Shown here: positions 9,697-18,037 of the stretch, in pieces | How the letters are laid out: each line of letters opens with the position of its first letter | Numbering within the stretch: the first letter of the stretch is position 1 | DNA from: SIG607 sp045648445 | Lineage (GTDB): Bacteria > Bacillota > Clostridia > Oscillospirales > Acutalibacteraceae | Assembly (NCBI GenBank): GCA_045648445.1 | Contig: JAZRNY010000022.1 | Coordinates: forward strand, 62,001-126,000 | DNA: 64,000 nucleotides | Direction: 5' to 3' | Translations under genes and position numbers: made by a program | The notes under the pieces: generated by a model | What the model saw: the letters and a program-made list of their open reading frames with translations, nothing else | The model's database searches: none | What the model was told of the DNA's origin: nothing

Positions 9697-11261
9697 TATT
9701 TATTTCTCCTTATAAAGAATATTGCGAATGCTGCCGCTAAAACAGCCAAAGGAAGAACTCCGATAAAGATTATTCTTACTACCTTTACCGATGCGCTTGA
9801 AGTAACGTAAAGTTCGCTTGTTGCATCAATTTTTTTGTTTTCAAAAACAATTGTTTTTTCGCTAAGTCCCGTACTGTAACGAAGCGCGTTAAGGGCAGTA
9901 AGTTTATAATCAACGGTACTTGCATATTTTTCAATATATTCCTGAGAAATAAAGTCAATACTTGAGAATGCAATTACGCGGCTAAAGATACTCTTGTCGG
10001 TATCGTTATCAAAATCTTCTTCGGTAGATATAATTGCAGAAGAAAGTTTGCGTTTTTCAAGGTCATCCGAAGGAGCAACCGACGGGTCGGCAGAAACGGG
10101 AACGATTACGGAAGTGCCGTTTGTGCCTATAATGGTCTGGGTAGTTCTTCCGCCATAGTTTTCACCGTTTTCATACATAGGAACGTTGTATCCGCTTATA
10201 AATGCGTTGGAAATAGTAAAGGGAGAATTGCTCTGTGCGAGGGACATATAGGTAGCGTGGTCTTTATCCATATAGTAACCGTCGTTGGTTTCAAAAACGA
10301 TACCGTTTTCTATTTCAATACCCCATTCACTTAAGAAATTATAAAGGTTAGGTAATTTTTGATAACCGGTATCACCATAGAACAAGAGAGTTTTGCCGAG
10401 TTTACCGTTACCCTCTAAGAAAACGCTTAACGCATTAAGTTCTTCTTTAGTAAAGTCCTTAACGGGAGCAACTAAAACTACTGCTTCGTATTCCTGAGGA
10501 ATTTCTTTTAAAATATCATCGGTGATTTGATCAACCTTAAAGTTGTTGAGTTCAAGAATACTCATAAAGTAATCAAACACACCTGCTTTACTGTGAGAAG
10601 CAAGGAAGGCAACTTTTTTGGTTTCTTCACTGATTACCGATGCAACTGCGCTTGTTAAAGAGGTTTCAAGGCAGGAACCGTTAATATGATAATAGTCGTA
10701 ACCGTAAGAAGCCATACCCGAAGTATCTTCAGCGGTATATACATCGGTAAGTGTTAAATTTCTATAGTTATCAAGTTTTACACCGTTTTCAGTGGTAAAG
10801 GAACATGTTACAAGAATATCACCGTACATAAAGGACTCAGGGTACTTTGTTGAAATTTCAGCCATTTGTGTACCATAGGGGTCCATATAGGTTACTTTAA
10901 TATTTTTGTTTAAATCAGCATACTTTTCAAGGAACTTGGTGGTTTGCTCATAGTAGTCACCGGTATCATCGGTATAACCCATCTGATTTGCATAATAGTT
11001 CATATAACCGCCGTAATATTCACTTGCAGAAGCAGCCATTACGTAAATGTTGATTTCTTTATCAACGGTTTTAATATATTCAGCATTTTCTTCGCTTATG
11101 GAGTGTTTTTTATCGCTTGTCATATCGTATTCAAGGTCGATACGTTTTGCAAGGAAACCGGTAAGCACGTTAATTAAAATTACACCCGTAAGAACGATGG
11201 CAATAGCAAGTACGGCATAGCCGCCGCGTTTAAATAAAAATCTGTTTTTAATCTTAGCCAT
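9696..11261 (-). CDS. GldG-like ABC exporter auxiliary protein
   Basis: 521-residue protein with an N-terminal TM segment (about 13-35), a large external domain, and a C-terminal TM (about 492-515) ending FFIRRNK. The start region RIDLEYDMTSDKKHSIS and the KKVAFLASHSKAG / EAVVLVAPVKDFTKEELN segments match the GldG/ABC-type_uncharacterised family, a Rossmann-like domain found next to Gld-type permeases. It lies 15 bases after the permease and overlaps DUF4340, so it is part of a four-gene operon. In Bacteroidota GldAFG serves gliding; in Clostridia the substrate is unknown. Confidence 0.83.
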   Translation of the reverse strand: MAKIKNRFLFKRGGYAVLAIAIVLTGVILINVLTGFLAKRIDLEYDMTSDKKHSISEENAEYIKTVDKEINIYVMAASASEYYGGYMNYYANQMGYTDDTGDYYEQTTKFLEKYADLNKNIKVTYMDPYGTQMAEISTKYPESFMYGDILVTCSFTTENGVKLDNYRNLTLTDVYTAEDTSGMASYGYDYYHINGSCLETSLTSAVASVISEETKKVAFLASHSKAGVFDYFMSILELNNFKVDQITDDILKEIPQEYEAVVLVAPVKDFTKEELNALSVFLEGNGKLGKTLLFYGDTGYQKLPNLYNFLSEWGIEIENGIVFETNDGYYMDKDHATYMSLAQSNSPFTISNAFISGYNVPMYENGENYGGRTTQTIIGTNGTSVIVPVSADPSVAPSDDLEKRKLSSAIISTEEDFDNDTDKSIFSRVIAFSSIDFISQEYIEKYASTVDYKLTALNALRYSTGLSEKTIVFENKKIDATSELYVTSSASVKVVRIIFIGVLPLAVLAAAFAIFFIRRNK

Positions 11262-11276
11262 TTTACCGTCCCCCTT

Positions 11277-11981
11277 TTAAGACCATCTGCGTTTCTCAAC
11301 CGAACGAACAGAAAGGAACACAAACAATGCTATTACTGTAATGTAATAAACAATGTCTTCTACCTTTAATATACTTTCGGAGAAACTGGTAAATCTGTCA
11401 AGCAAAGCAATGGCAGATGTTATTTTTGTAAGCCATTCAATTCCGATAATTTGGAAAATTTGAGAAATGAACATTATTACAATGTTTGCAACTACTGAAA
11501 GAACGGCTGCAAGGGCGGTGCTTTCGGTAATGGACGAAATGAAAATTCCAAGTGCTATAAGGGTAGAACCTAAAAGCAAGGTACCAAGCACTGAATATAA
11601 GAACTGTAACCAGTTGGTTGCTGCATGGTAAGAAACTATTGTTTGGAAAATAAAGAGAGGCGCGTTAGCAATTGCATAAATAGAAACGCAAGCCCAGAAT
11701 TTGCCCATAATAACCGACGTAACCGAAACCGGCGCAGTTAAAAGCACCTGGTCAACCTTTTGACGCTTATCTTCACTAATGGTTCTCATTGTAAGAAGCG
11801 GAATAATAAATATTGTAAGGTAAAGTGGGAACATAAAAGGTATTCTGTAAACTTCGGTACTGCCTGCCTGATAAAGGGCTGCAAACATAAGACCTTCAAT
11901 AGCAAAAAAGGCGGCAAAAAACACGTAAGAAATAATAGAGGTAAAGTACGCTCTCATTTCACGTCTATATATAGCGCTCAT
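11277..11981 (-). CDS. ABC-2 type permease (GldF-like)
   Basis: 234 residues with about six hydrophobic helices, starting MSAIYRREMRAYFTSIISYV. Landmarks of the ABC-2/GldF family are LYLTIFIIPLLTMRTISEDK in the first third and VDQVLLTAPVSVTSVIMGKF after it. Its ATG overlaps the ATPase stop codon (TAATG). It forms the membrane channel of the exporter with the ATPase encoded upstream. Confidence 0.88.
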   Translation of the reverse strand: MSAIYRREMRAYFTSIISYVFFAAFFAIEGLMFAALYQAGSTEVYRIPFMFPLYLTIFIIPLLTMRTISEDKRQKVDQVLLTAPVSVTSVIMGKFWACVSIYAIANAPLFIFQTIVSYHAATNWLQFLYSVLGTLLLGSTLIALGIFISSITESTALAAVLSVVANIVIMFISQIFQIIGIEWLTKITSAIALLDRFTSFSESILKVEDIVYYITVIALFVFLSVRSVEKRRWS

Positions 11982-13009
11982 TATTCTTCCTCTCCTTCCG
12001 TAGTTTCTTCAACGTATTCGTATTCTTGGTCACTTTCTTCTTCAACTTCTTCAGTTTTATTAAAGAATGCCTGCATATCATCTTCACCTGTAAGACGAAG
12101 GAATATCTGCTCAAGGGTAAGTTCATTACTTCTAAGAGATAAAAGCACCTTTTGTCTTTCGGCAAGACGCTTCGAAACGTCGGCTCTTATATCGGCGTCG
12201 TCTTCGGGGAAGATATGATAATCTCTGCTACCGCTTTCCAGTTCGCCGAGACACTCAACCATCTTTACGTTTTTAACGCTGTTAAGAACGCCCATAACGT
12301 CATCTTCTTTACCAATAATTCTTGCAACAAGAGAATGGTCTTCCGAAAGATTTTTAGAAAGATTTTCAGGTGTATCATCAGCAATTATATGACCGCGGTT
12401 AATAATGATTACTCGCTTACATACCGCCTGAACCTCGGAAAGAATATGTGAAGAAAGAATTATAGTATGGTTTTTACCTAGTTTTGTAATTAGGTCGCGG
12501 ATTTCAATAATCTGTTTGGGGTCAAGACCAACGGTAGGCTCATCCAAAATAAGTACGTCGGGGTTGCCTACAAGCGCACCTGCAATACCTACACGCTGAC
12601 GGAAACCTTTTGAAAGGTTTTTAATAAGTCTACTTTCAACTTCGGTAATGCGCACAAGGCGGATAATTTCATCAATATGTGCTTTTTTGGGAAATTTTAC
12701 CTTTTTTAAATTGTATATGAAGTAAAGATACTCTCTAACAGTCATATCAAGATAAAGAGGCGGAATTTCAGGAAGATAACCTATTCTCTTTTTTGCGAGT
12801 TCAGGGTCGGTCATAATATCAAAACCATCAATTTTAACTTCACCCTGAGTAAGAGAAAGATAACCGGTTAAAATATTCATTATAGTAGATTTACCTGCGC
12901 CGTTGGGACCAAGGAAACCTACAACTTCGCCCTTGCTTATCTGGAAATTGGCATTTTCAACGGCTAAATGTGTACCGTATCTTTTGCTTAGTCCAAAAAC
13001 TTTAATCAT
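11981..13009 (-). CDS. ABC transporter ATP-binding protein (GldA/CcmA-like)
   Basis: 342-residue ATPase with Walker A GPNGAGKST, Q-loop region, signature LSKGFRQRVGIAGAL, Walker B VLILDEPTVGLDP and the H-loop HTIILSSHILSE. A C-terminal extension of about 110 residues ends in a very acidic stretch rich in Glu. The ATG at 13009 is chosen because AGGAG lies 9 bases upstream; a start 11 codons earlier would overlap that site. It is first gene of the four-gene exporter operon. Confidence 0.92.
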   Translation of the reverse strand: MIKVFGLSKRYGTHLAVENANFQISKGEVVGFLGPNGAGKSTIMNILTGYLSLTQGEVKIDGFDIMTDPELAKKRIGYLPEIPPLYLDMTVREYLYFIYNLKKVKFPKKAHIDEIIRLVRITEVESRLIKNLSKGFRQRVGIAGALVGNPDVLILDEPTVGLDPKQIIEIRDLITKLGKNHTIILSSHILSEVQAVCKRVIIINRGHIIADDTPENLSKNLSEDHSLVARIIGKEDDVMGVLNSVKNVKMVECLGELESGSRDYHIFPEDDADIRADVSKRLAERQKVLLSLRSNELTLEQIFLRLTGEDDMQAFFNKTEEVEEESDQEYEYVEETTEGEEE

Positions 13010-13172
13010 TAAGGGACACTCCTTTTTCTTAAAATAAAACACTTATTATAGTCTACAATAAAACAATTTATTAATTGTAAACAAATTATAAATTGTTCAT
13101 ACTGAATTATTATACAATGTAATGGGAATTATATCAAGTATTTTTCTATTTAATATTTTTTGAAAAAAATGC

Positions 13173-13201
13173 TTGACATTTCGTTTACTAGTTGTTATAA
13201 T
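13173..13201 (+). promoter_or_regulatory. Consensus sigma-A promoter for the tRNA-Met/tRNA-Glu unit
   Basis: TTGACA and TATAAT with an exact 17-base spacer; the first tRNA base is 32 bases after the -10 box. Both hexamers match the housekeeping consensus perfectly. Confidence 0.9.
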
Positions 13202-13232
13202 GTCAAAGTCGCGATATGTGACTGATAAAAAT

Positions 13233-13309
13233 GGCGATATAGCTCAGTTGGCTAGAGCATGCGGTTCATACCCGCAGTGTCGTAGGTTCAAGTCCCACTA
13301 TCGCCACCA
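13233..13309 (+). tRNA. tRNA-Met (CAT), elongator type
   Basis: Complete cloverleaf of 77 nt with acceptor stem GGCGATA/TATCGCC and encoded CCA end. The anticodon stem TGCGG/CCGCA encloses loop TTCATAC, giving anticodon CAT. The loop context matches elongator Met rather than the Ile2 type that is modified by TilS. The 5' end lacks the C1-A72 mismatch typical of initiator tRNA. Confidence 0.93.
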
Positions 13310-13314
13310 AATAC

Positions 13315-13390
13315 GGCCCGGTGGTCAAGAGGCCTAAGACACCGCCCTTTCACGGCGGTAACACGAGTTCGAATCTCGTCCGGGTCACCA
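13315..13390 (+). tRNA. tRNA-Glu (TTC)
   Basis: 76 nt with acceptor GGCCCGG/CCGGGTC, anticodon stem CCGCC/GGCGG around loop CTTTCAC (anticodon TTC), a T-arm and encoded CCA. It lies 5 bases after tRNA-Met, probably in one transcript. Its last 21 bases plus four following A are repeated at 13534. Confidence 0.96.
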
Positions 13391-13399
13391 AAAAGAATA

Positions 13400-13432
13400 A
13401 AAGTCGCTTTTGCGGCTTTTATTTTTTTGCAA
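13400..13432 (+). terminator. Terminator after tRNA-Glu
   Basis: Stem AAAAGTCGC/GCGGCTTTT (one G-U pair) with a short T loop, followed by seven T. Confidence 0.75.
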
Positions 13433-13533
13433 ATATAAGAGATTCGAACAGGACAAATACGAAGTATTAAAAACAGTCCGGTGGACTGTTTTGTTGTCCG
13501 CGTGCGTGCCGACGAGCGTAAAAGCGAGACGGG

Positions 13534-13558
13534 CGAATCTCGTCCGGGTCACCAAAAA
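13534..13558 (+). repeat. Duplicate of the tRNA-Glu 3' end (att-like scar)
   Basis: 25 bases identical to 13370-13394, i.e. the T-arm 3' half, acceptor strand, CCA and four A. No remaining cloverleaf is present, so it is not a second tRNA. The 139 bases between the copies contain a terminator, the stem AAAACAGTCC/GGACTGTTTT, and a fragment on the opposite strand resembling a tRNA T-arm (GTTCGAATCTCTTA at 13428-13441). The layout resembles attL/attR left by an element that used the tRNA end. Confidence 0.75.
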
Positions 13559-13588
13559 ATAACGAAGCAAACGCTTCGTTATTTTTTT
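13559..13588 (+). terminator. Terminator-like hairpin after the tRNA-end duplicate
   Basis: AACGAAGC/GCTTCGTT stem with AAAC loop, then ATTTTTTT. It sits right after the duplicated tRNA end, just as a terminator follows the intact tRNA. Confidence 0.65.
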
Positions 13589-13590
13589 AT

Positions 13591-13690
13591 CCATTGCGAA
13601 AGCGATGGTATATCATCAACGATAGTGTGACTATCGTTGTATCTCATCAGTCCGTCAGGACTGTATATCATCACGCGTCAGCGTGTATAA
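13591..13690 (+). repeat. Mini-hairpin array 1 (spacer TATATCATCA)
   Basis: Four short stems in a row: CCATTGC-GAAA-GCGATGG, AACGATAGT-GTG-ACTATCGTT, CAGTCC-GTCA-GGACTG and CACGC-GTCA-GCGTG. They are separated by near-constant linkers TATATCATCA or TATCTCATCA. Stem sequences differ but the linker is conserved, and loops are 3-4 nt. No coding frame explains it. Confidence 0.85.
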
Positions 13691-13779
13691 TTCCTCCCTA
13701 TTCCCTATTCCCTCCTCCCTATTGTAATCTGCTCGTTTTTGTGATAAAATAACTGGGTAATCTTTTTGTGAGGTGCGTT

Positions 13780-14598
13780 ATGGCAGGTAAACTTTATCTT
13801 GTAGGTACTCCCATTGGAAATTTAGGCGATTTAAGTCCCAGAGCAGCAGATACTTTGGAAAATGTTGATTTTATTGCTGCCGAAGATACCAGAGTTACCG
13901 TTAAACTTCTTAATCATTTAGGAATAAAAAAGCCTATGCTTTCTTATTACGAACATAACAAAAAGGAACGCGGGGGCGAAATTATTGAACGTCTTTTAAA
14001 CGGACAAACCTGCGCCCTTGTAACCGATGCAGGTATGCCTGCAATATCCGACCCCGGTGAAGATATGGTAAAACTTGCCCACGAAAACGGTATTCCCGTT
14101 GAGTCGGTACCCGGTCCAAGCGCCGTTATAACCGCCCTTGCCATAAGCGGAATGCCATCGGGAAGATTTACCTTTGAAGGCTTTCTTACAATGAACAAAC
14201 CCGGCAGACGTACCCATCTTGCTGAATTAAAAACCGAAAAGAGGACAATGATATTTTATGAAGCCCCACATAAATTAGTGGCTACCCTTAGGGATATGCT
14301 TGACTTTTTAGGGGATAGAGAAATTGCCCTTGTAAGAGAACTAACCAAAATTCACGAAGAAGTTATTCGCACAAGTCTTAGCGACGCTTTAAAAACTTAC
14401 AGCGAAAAAGAGCCAAAAGGTGAATTTGTCATTATTGTTTCGGGAGCAACCGAAACCGAAAAAACATATACTTTAGAAGAAGCAATTCTTTTAGCAAAAG
14501 ATTTTACCGAAAAAGGCGACAGCACTTCTTCCGCCGCAAAAAAAGCCGCCGAGTTAACGGGGCTTAAAAAAGGCGATATATACAAAGGAATGTTATAA
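13780..14598 (+). CDS. rsmI: 16S rRNA (cytidine1402-2'-O)-methyltransferase
   Basis: SAM-dependent enzyme that 2'-O-methylates C1402 in the ribosomal P site. 272 residues, starting MAGKLYLVGTPIGNLGDL with the YraL/RsmI signature. Further family motifs are AAEDTRVTVKLLNHLGI, TDAGMPAISDPG and EAPHKL. The ATG at 13780 is preferred to one four codons earlier because AGG lies 6 bases before it. It lies 4 bases before the LCP gene, so both probably share a transcript. Confidence 0.95.
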   Translation: MAGKLYLVGTPIGNLGDLSPRAADTLENVDFIAAEDTRVTVKLLNHLGIKKPMLSYYEHNKKERGGEIIERLLNGQTCALVTDAGMPAISDPGEDMVKLAHENGIPVESVPGPSAVITALAISGMPSGRFTFEGFLTMNKPGRRTHLAELKTEKRTMIFYEAPHKLVATLRDMLDFLGDREIALVRELTKIHEEVIRTSLSDALKTYSEKEPKGEFVIIVSGATETEKTYTLEEAILLAKDFTEKGDSTSSAAKKAAELTGLKKGDIYKGML

Positions 14599-14602
14599 AA
14601 CT

Positions 14603-15937
14603 ATGAGCAAAAATCTTGACCTTAACAGTTTTTCTTCCCGCAAAAACAAGCGCAAAAAGAAAAAGAACTATGTTTTTCGCGCCTTTGTCCTTATAATCAG
14701 CATTTTTATTGCCGTTACATTTTGTTACGGCGCGGTTATTATGATGAGAATTAACCGCGATAACCAGTTTAATAAAAACAGTCTTTCAGATTTAGGTATA
14801 GAAGGCACAATAGATAAAAAGGTTATAAATATTGCCCTTTTCGGTGTTGATACCCGTGAAATCGGCGACTTTTCGGGCAGAAGCGACTCCATAATGATAC
14901 TTAGCATAAACAAAAAGGATAATACCATTCGTTTAGTATCAATAATGCGCGACAGTCTTGTGCCAATTGAGAAAAACGGCGGTACTACCTATAATAAAAT
15001 AAATACTGCCTACGCCTCAGGAGGCCCTACCCTTGCGGTAAAAACTCTTAATACTTTATACGGTCTTGATATAAAAGACTATGCCACCGTTAACTTTTAC
15101 TCTATGGCTGATATTATTGATGCCCTTGGCGGTATTGAAGTAGAAATAACCAAGGATGAACTGACCGCAAACCTTGGCATAAACGCAATGATAAACGAGC
15201 AATGTATTTATTTAAAGCTTAATCCTAAGGATTATTTCGTTTATCAAACGGGAAAACAAAAATTAAACGGTGTTCAGGCGGTTGCATACGCCCGTATACG
15301 CCACGCCAAAAATTCCTTTGGCAACAATAACGACTTCGGACGAACCGAAAGACAACGCCTTGTTTTAAACTTATTGTTTGAAAAGGCTTTATCTGCAAGT
15401 CCTTTAAAATACCCTGTTATAGTTAATAAGTTAGCGCCGTATATAAAAACTTCCCTTAATAACCGTGAAATGTTATCCCTTGCGTCATTTTTGTTAAGAC
15501 GTCCAAAAATGGAGCAGTCGCGTATTCCCCACAACGAATACATTATAGACGACAACTACAAAGGAGCAGGAGCCTCTACCGTATATTATAACTATGAATA
15601 TGCAGGAAAGGTTCTCAGAGCCTTTTTGTACGATGGCACCGCCCCCGAGGATTATTTTAAAGAAAACGGTATTGATAAGACCAAATGGTTCAAATCTACG
15701 GGCGAATCCTTTGTTTCTGATAAGGACGATGAGCCGAGTTTAGAGCCACTGCCCGACGAAAATCTTCCCGATGATACAAGCTCAGATACAGAGAGTGATA
15801 CCGAAAGCGACGTTTCTTCGGATAATTTGGATACTTCGTCAGACACTTCACAGGATGATGCTTCATCCGATGAAACCTCTTCCGACGAAAATCCGACCGA
15901 CCAAACGCCGTCGGATAATACCGAAACGGTTTCCTGA
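14603..15937 (+). CDS. LytR-CpsA-Psr (LCP) family protein
   Basis: LCP enzymes attach wall teichoic acid or capsule polymers to peptidoglycan. The 444 residues start with a lysine-rich cytoplasmic tail, a TM segment at about 24-48, and then the LCP domain: FGVDTREIGDFSGRSDSIMI, SIMRDSLV, KINTAYASGG and YARIRHAKNSFGNNNDFGR are the conserved phosphate-handling motifs. The last 90 residues are a low-complexity Ser/Asp/Thr/Pro tail that probably spans the wall. A terminator follows. Confidence 0.93.
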   Translation: MSKNLDLNSFSSRKNKRKKKKNYVFRAFVLIISIFIAVTFCYGAVIMMRINRDNQFNKNSLSDLGIEGTIDKKVINIALFGVDTREIGDFSGRSDSIMILSINKKDNTIRLVSIMRDSLVPIEKNGGTTYNKINTAYASGGPTLAVKTLNTLYGLDIKDYATVNFYSMADIIDALGGIEVEITKDELTANLGINAMINEQCIYLKLNPKDYFVYQTGKQKLNGVQAVAYARIRHAKNSFGNNNDFGRTERQRLVLNLLFEKALSASPLKYPVIVNKLAPYIKTSLNNREMLSLASFLLRRPKMEQSRIPHNEYIIDDNYKGAGASTVYYNYEYAGKVLRAFLYDGTAPEDYFKENGIDKTKWFKSTGESFVSDKDDEPSLEPLPDENLPDDTSSDTESDTESDVSSDNLDTSSDTSQDDASSDETSSDENPTDQTPSDNTETVS

Positions 15938-15946
15938 AAAAAGCAA

Positions 15947-15998
15947 AAAACTACCCGAAAAAGATGAAAACAAAACTCTTAATCGGGTAGTTTTATTT
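15947..15998 (+). terminator. Terminator of the rsmI-LCP unit
   Basis: Stem AAAACTACCCGA/TCGGGTAGTTTT with a 24-base loop, then a T-rich tail. The stem lies just after the LCP stop. Confidence 0.75.
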
Positions 15999-16044
15999 TA
16001 TTCAAAAAGCATTCTTTTTTAAAATTATCAAAGCCGTTTATTCA

Positions 16045-16146
16045 TTATTTTATTTCTTTAAATATTTGAACATCGCTTTGTTTTATCAATTCTTCGATGT
16101 GCGTTTCAAATTTTTCTTTCAGCACCGTTTCTTCTTCGCTTTTTAC
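16045..16146 (-). pseudogene. Possible 3' remnant of a lost coding sequence
   Basis: A stop-to-stop frame of 33 codons without a start, reading VKSEEETVLKEKFETHIEEL and ending FKEIK. Charged helical composition and codon use look coding. It lies directly after, and in a different frame from, the lipoprotein at 16143-16988, so it may be the tail of that gene after a frameshift or the tail of a deleted neighbour. Support is weak. Confidence 0.3.
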
Positions 16147-16988
16147 TTAACTAAAATGAAATCCAATGCACCTGAAGATGTTTGTTTCATTCCACCATAT
16201 TCATCTACTATATTTTTGTCATAGGTATCTTCTATTTCCACCTTATAAAGCGCACAAATTTTGTTATCTTCATCTAAAACAAGCCATTTGTCAGTAATAT
16301 TCCAAGGAGCAGAATATTCTGTCACCGCAGGATATTTTTCTTTTATTGCTTTGTTTACCAGTTCTGTTGCTTCTACGCCTGTAACTTCTTTTACCCGTTT
16401 TTCGTATTTTTCGGTTTCTTTGGGGTTTGGGAAAGCGCCGAGCATAATTTTTGCCAACGATTTTATTTTTCCGTCAAAGGTTACGCTTATTGAAAAGTTC
16501 TCTGCCGTTCGGACACCGCCTAATTCCTTTTCAAACGTATATTGATAATCATATTCTGCCTCGTATTTATTTAATTTGTAATTTGAAACATCAATATATT
16601 TTTCTGCTATATTAACTGCTATTTTTTCTCCTTCTTCTATGGAAATTTTCTTTTCTTTAACAAGAGGAAGATAAAAAGAAATAACCGTAAGTTCCCTCGT
16701 TTCTGCATTTATATGAAAACGACCTGAATCAAACTTATACACATCTGTAAGATAATTTGTCTTAAATCTTACTTCAGAGTCGTTATACTCGCCTGAATAT
16801 GTTTGGTTTTCAAATTCTATAGTAGTTGTTTCTAAAATATTTTTGTCAGTATAATGTTCTCTGCTTTTCTTTTCCCACAAATCTGTTTCATTTACGTAAA
16901 AACCAGAAAGTTTATTTTTTGTATTACATCCAACCAACAAAATAGTTATTATCAAAGTAGCCAATAATATTTTATAAAAATTTTTCAT
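16143..16988 (-). CDS. Putative lipoprotein, unrecognised family
   Basis: 281 residues starting MKNFYKILLATLIITILLVG followed by Cys, a lipobox, so probably an anchored surface lipoprotein. AAGGAG lies 6-7 bases before the ATG at 16988, which decides the start over an in-frame ATG 19 codons upstream. The rest is soluble, charged and lacks motifs I recognise. A beta-rich region (about 40-110) and phrases such as EEGEKIAVNIAEKYIDVSNY recall PepSY-like folds, but this is only a resemblance. It stands alone on the minus strand. Confidence 0.7.
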   Translation of the reverse strand: MKNFYKILLATLIITILLVGCNTKNKLSGFYVNETDLWEKKSREHYTDKNILETTTIEFENQTYSGEYNDSEVRFKTNYLTDVYKFDSGRFHINAETRELTVISFYLPLVKEKKISIEEGEKIAVNIAEKYIDVSNYKLNKYEAEYDYQYTFEKELGGVRTAENFSISVTFDGKIKSLAKIMLGAFPNPKETEKYEKRVKEVTGVEATELVNKAIKEKYPAVTEYSAPWNITDKWLVLDEDNKICALYKVEIEDTYDKNIVDEYGGMKQTSSGALDFILVK

Positions 16989-17160
16989 TATTTTCTCCTT
17001 ATTAAATATTATACGCATTGCTAATAAGCAGTACATTGGAAACACCTATTTCTTTTATTTTTAAGCATAAAACTAACTTTTTTGTGTTTCTATATATAAT
17101 AACGACACTGATATTCGTTTTGTGACACTTAATTAAATTTTTTTAAGTTGCTTACAATAA

Positions 17161-17196
17161 GAAAAGGACAGAGTTTGTAAAAACAATCTCTGTCCT
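17161..17196 (-). terminator. Terminator of the DUF4358 gene
   Basis: AGGACAGAG/CTCTGTCCT stem, loop 14, followed on the minus strand by TTTTCTT; 12 bases after the stop at 17208. Confidence 0.7.
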
Positions 17197-17207
17197 CTTT
17201 AATTTAA

Positions 17208-17690
17208 TTATGCTATGGGTTTTGCGCCTATTTCTTTTAAGTATTCTTCCGATGCCGAATAGTCATCAGAAACAACGAAAATAATTATATCGTTATATTC
17301 ATAAAAAAGTCTTTTTTGAATTTTTGCATATTCTGTAGCGTTAAGGGCGCCATAGGAAGATGCGGTATCTTTAGCAACCGAACTAAACGCGTCGGTTAAG
17401 GCTTTTTTATCTTCATTATTTTTTAATTTAAGTACGGCAACACAAATGAATTTTTCTTCGCTGTCGCTAAGTCTTACCGAATAGTCGCTTAGTTTATTTC
17501 CGTCAAAATTAAAACGGTTTTCAATATCGGCTTTATTAACTTCGTAATTCTCAAAATTTTTAAAACATATATCGGTTAATTGAGCGCTAATCTCGTCAAC
17601 CGTTAATATATTTTTTTCGCCGCAACTACAAAAAACGCCTATAATTAAAATCAAGGCAAGAAGCAGTGCCGCAAGTTTTTTCGCCATCAT
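17208..17690 (-). CDS. DUF4358 domain lipoprotein
   Basis: 160-residue predicted lipoprotein: MMAKK start, hydrophobic segment, lipobox FCSC, then a single domain with the DUF4358 pattern (FENYEVNKADIENRFNFDG, VRLSDSEEKFICVAVLKLKN, a central serine-rich helix and a C-terminal IIFVVSDDYSASEEYL). The ATG at 17690 lies 9 bases after GGAG; a TTG one codon upstream is less likely. The family is common in Clostridia, and its function is unknown. Confidence 0.8.
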   Translation of the reverse strand: MMAKKLAALLLALILIIGVFCSCGEKNILTVDEISAQLTDICFKNFENYEVNKADIENRFNFDGNKLSDYSVRLSDSEEKFICVAVLKLKNNEDKKALTDAFSSVAKDTASSYGALNATEYAKIQKRLFYEYNDIIIFVVSDDYSASEEYLKEIGAKPIA

Positions 17691-17844
17691 CAAAATCTAC
17701 TCCTTTTTGACCTCCTAATCTTACCACAACCCTTGTAAAAAGTAAACAAATTTTTGAGTTTTTTATAGTCGAATTTTTTCATTATTTGCGCATTTTGGTT
17801 TACATAACACAATTAGCACATTATTTTTTTCATTTGTGTTATTA

Positions 17845-17938
17845 AAGTTATGCACCGATTTTTAAACAATAACCCCTTAATTTCAAAGGAACTTTTAAAA
17901 AAACGGTGCAAAATTGTGTGTAACTCGGTGCATAACTT
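17845..17938. repeat. 14-bp perfect inverted repeat in a 347-bp intergenic gap
   Basis: AAGTTATGCACCGA at 17845-17858 and its exact complement TCGGTGCATAACTT at 17925-17938, 66 bases apart. The gap 17691-18037 has no coding frame and is AT-rich. A further partial copy, ACGGTGCA, lies in the loop. The core GTTATGCACC recurs at about 61610, upstream of the phage-type genes. Possible operator pair; no regulator is identified. Confidence 0.6.
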
Positions 17939-18037
17939 CAATAACTTTTTTGGTTGCAAGGTTTACATAACTTGGAATTTGTTTCAATGTTGTAACAATT
18001 TCGTAATACTTTTTAAACTTGACAAAGTTTTTTGCAA

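Noticed and set aside
13534..13558. Second tRNA-Glu gene
   Set aside because: Only the 3' quarter is present; no anticodon or D arm precedes it.
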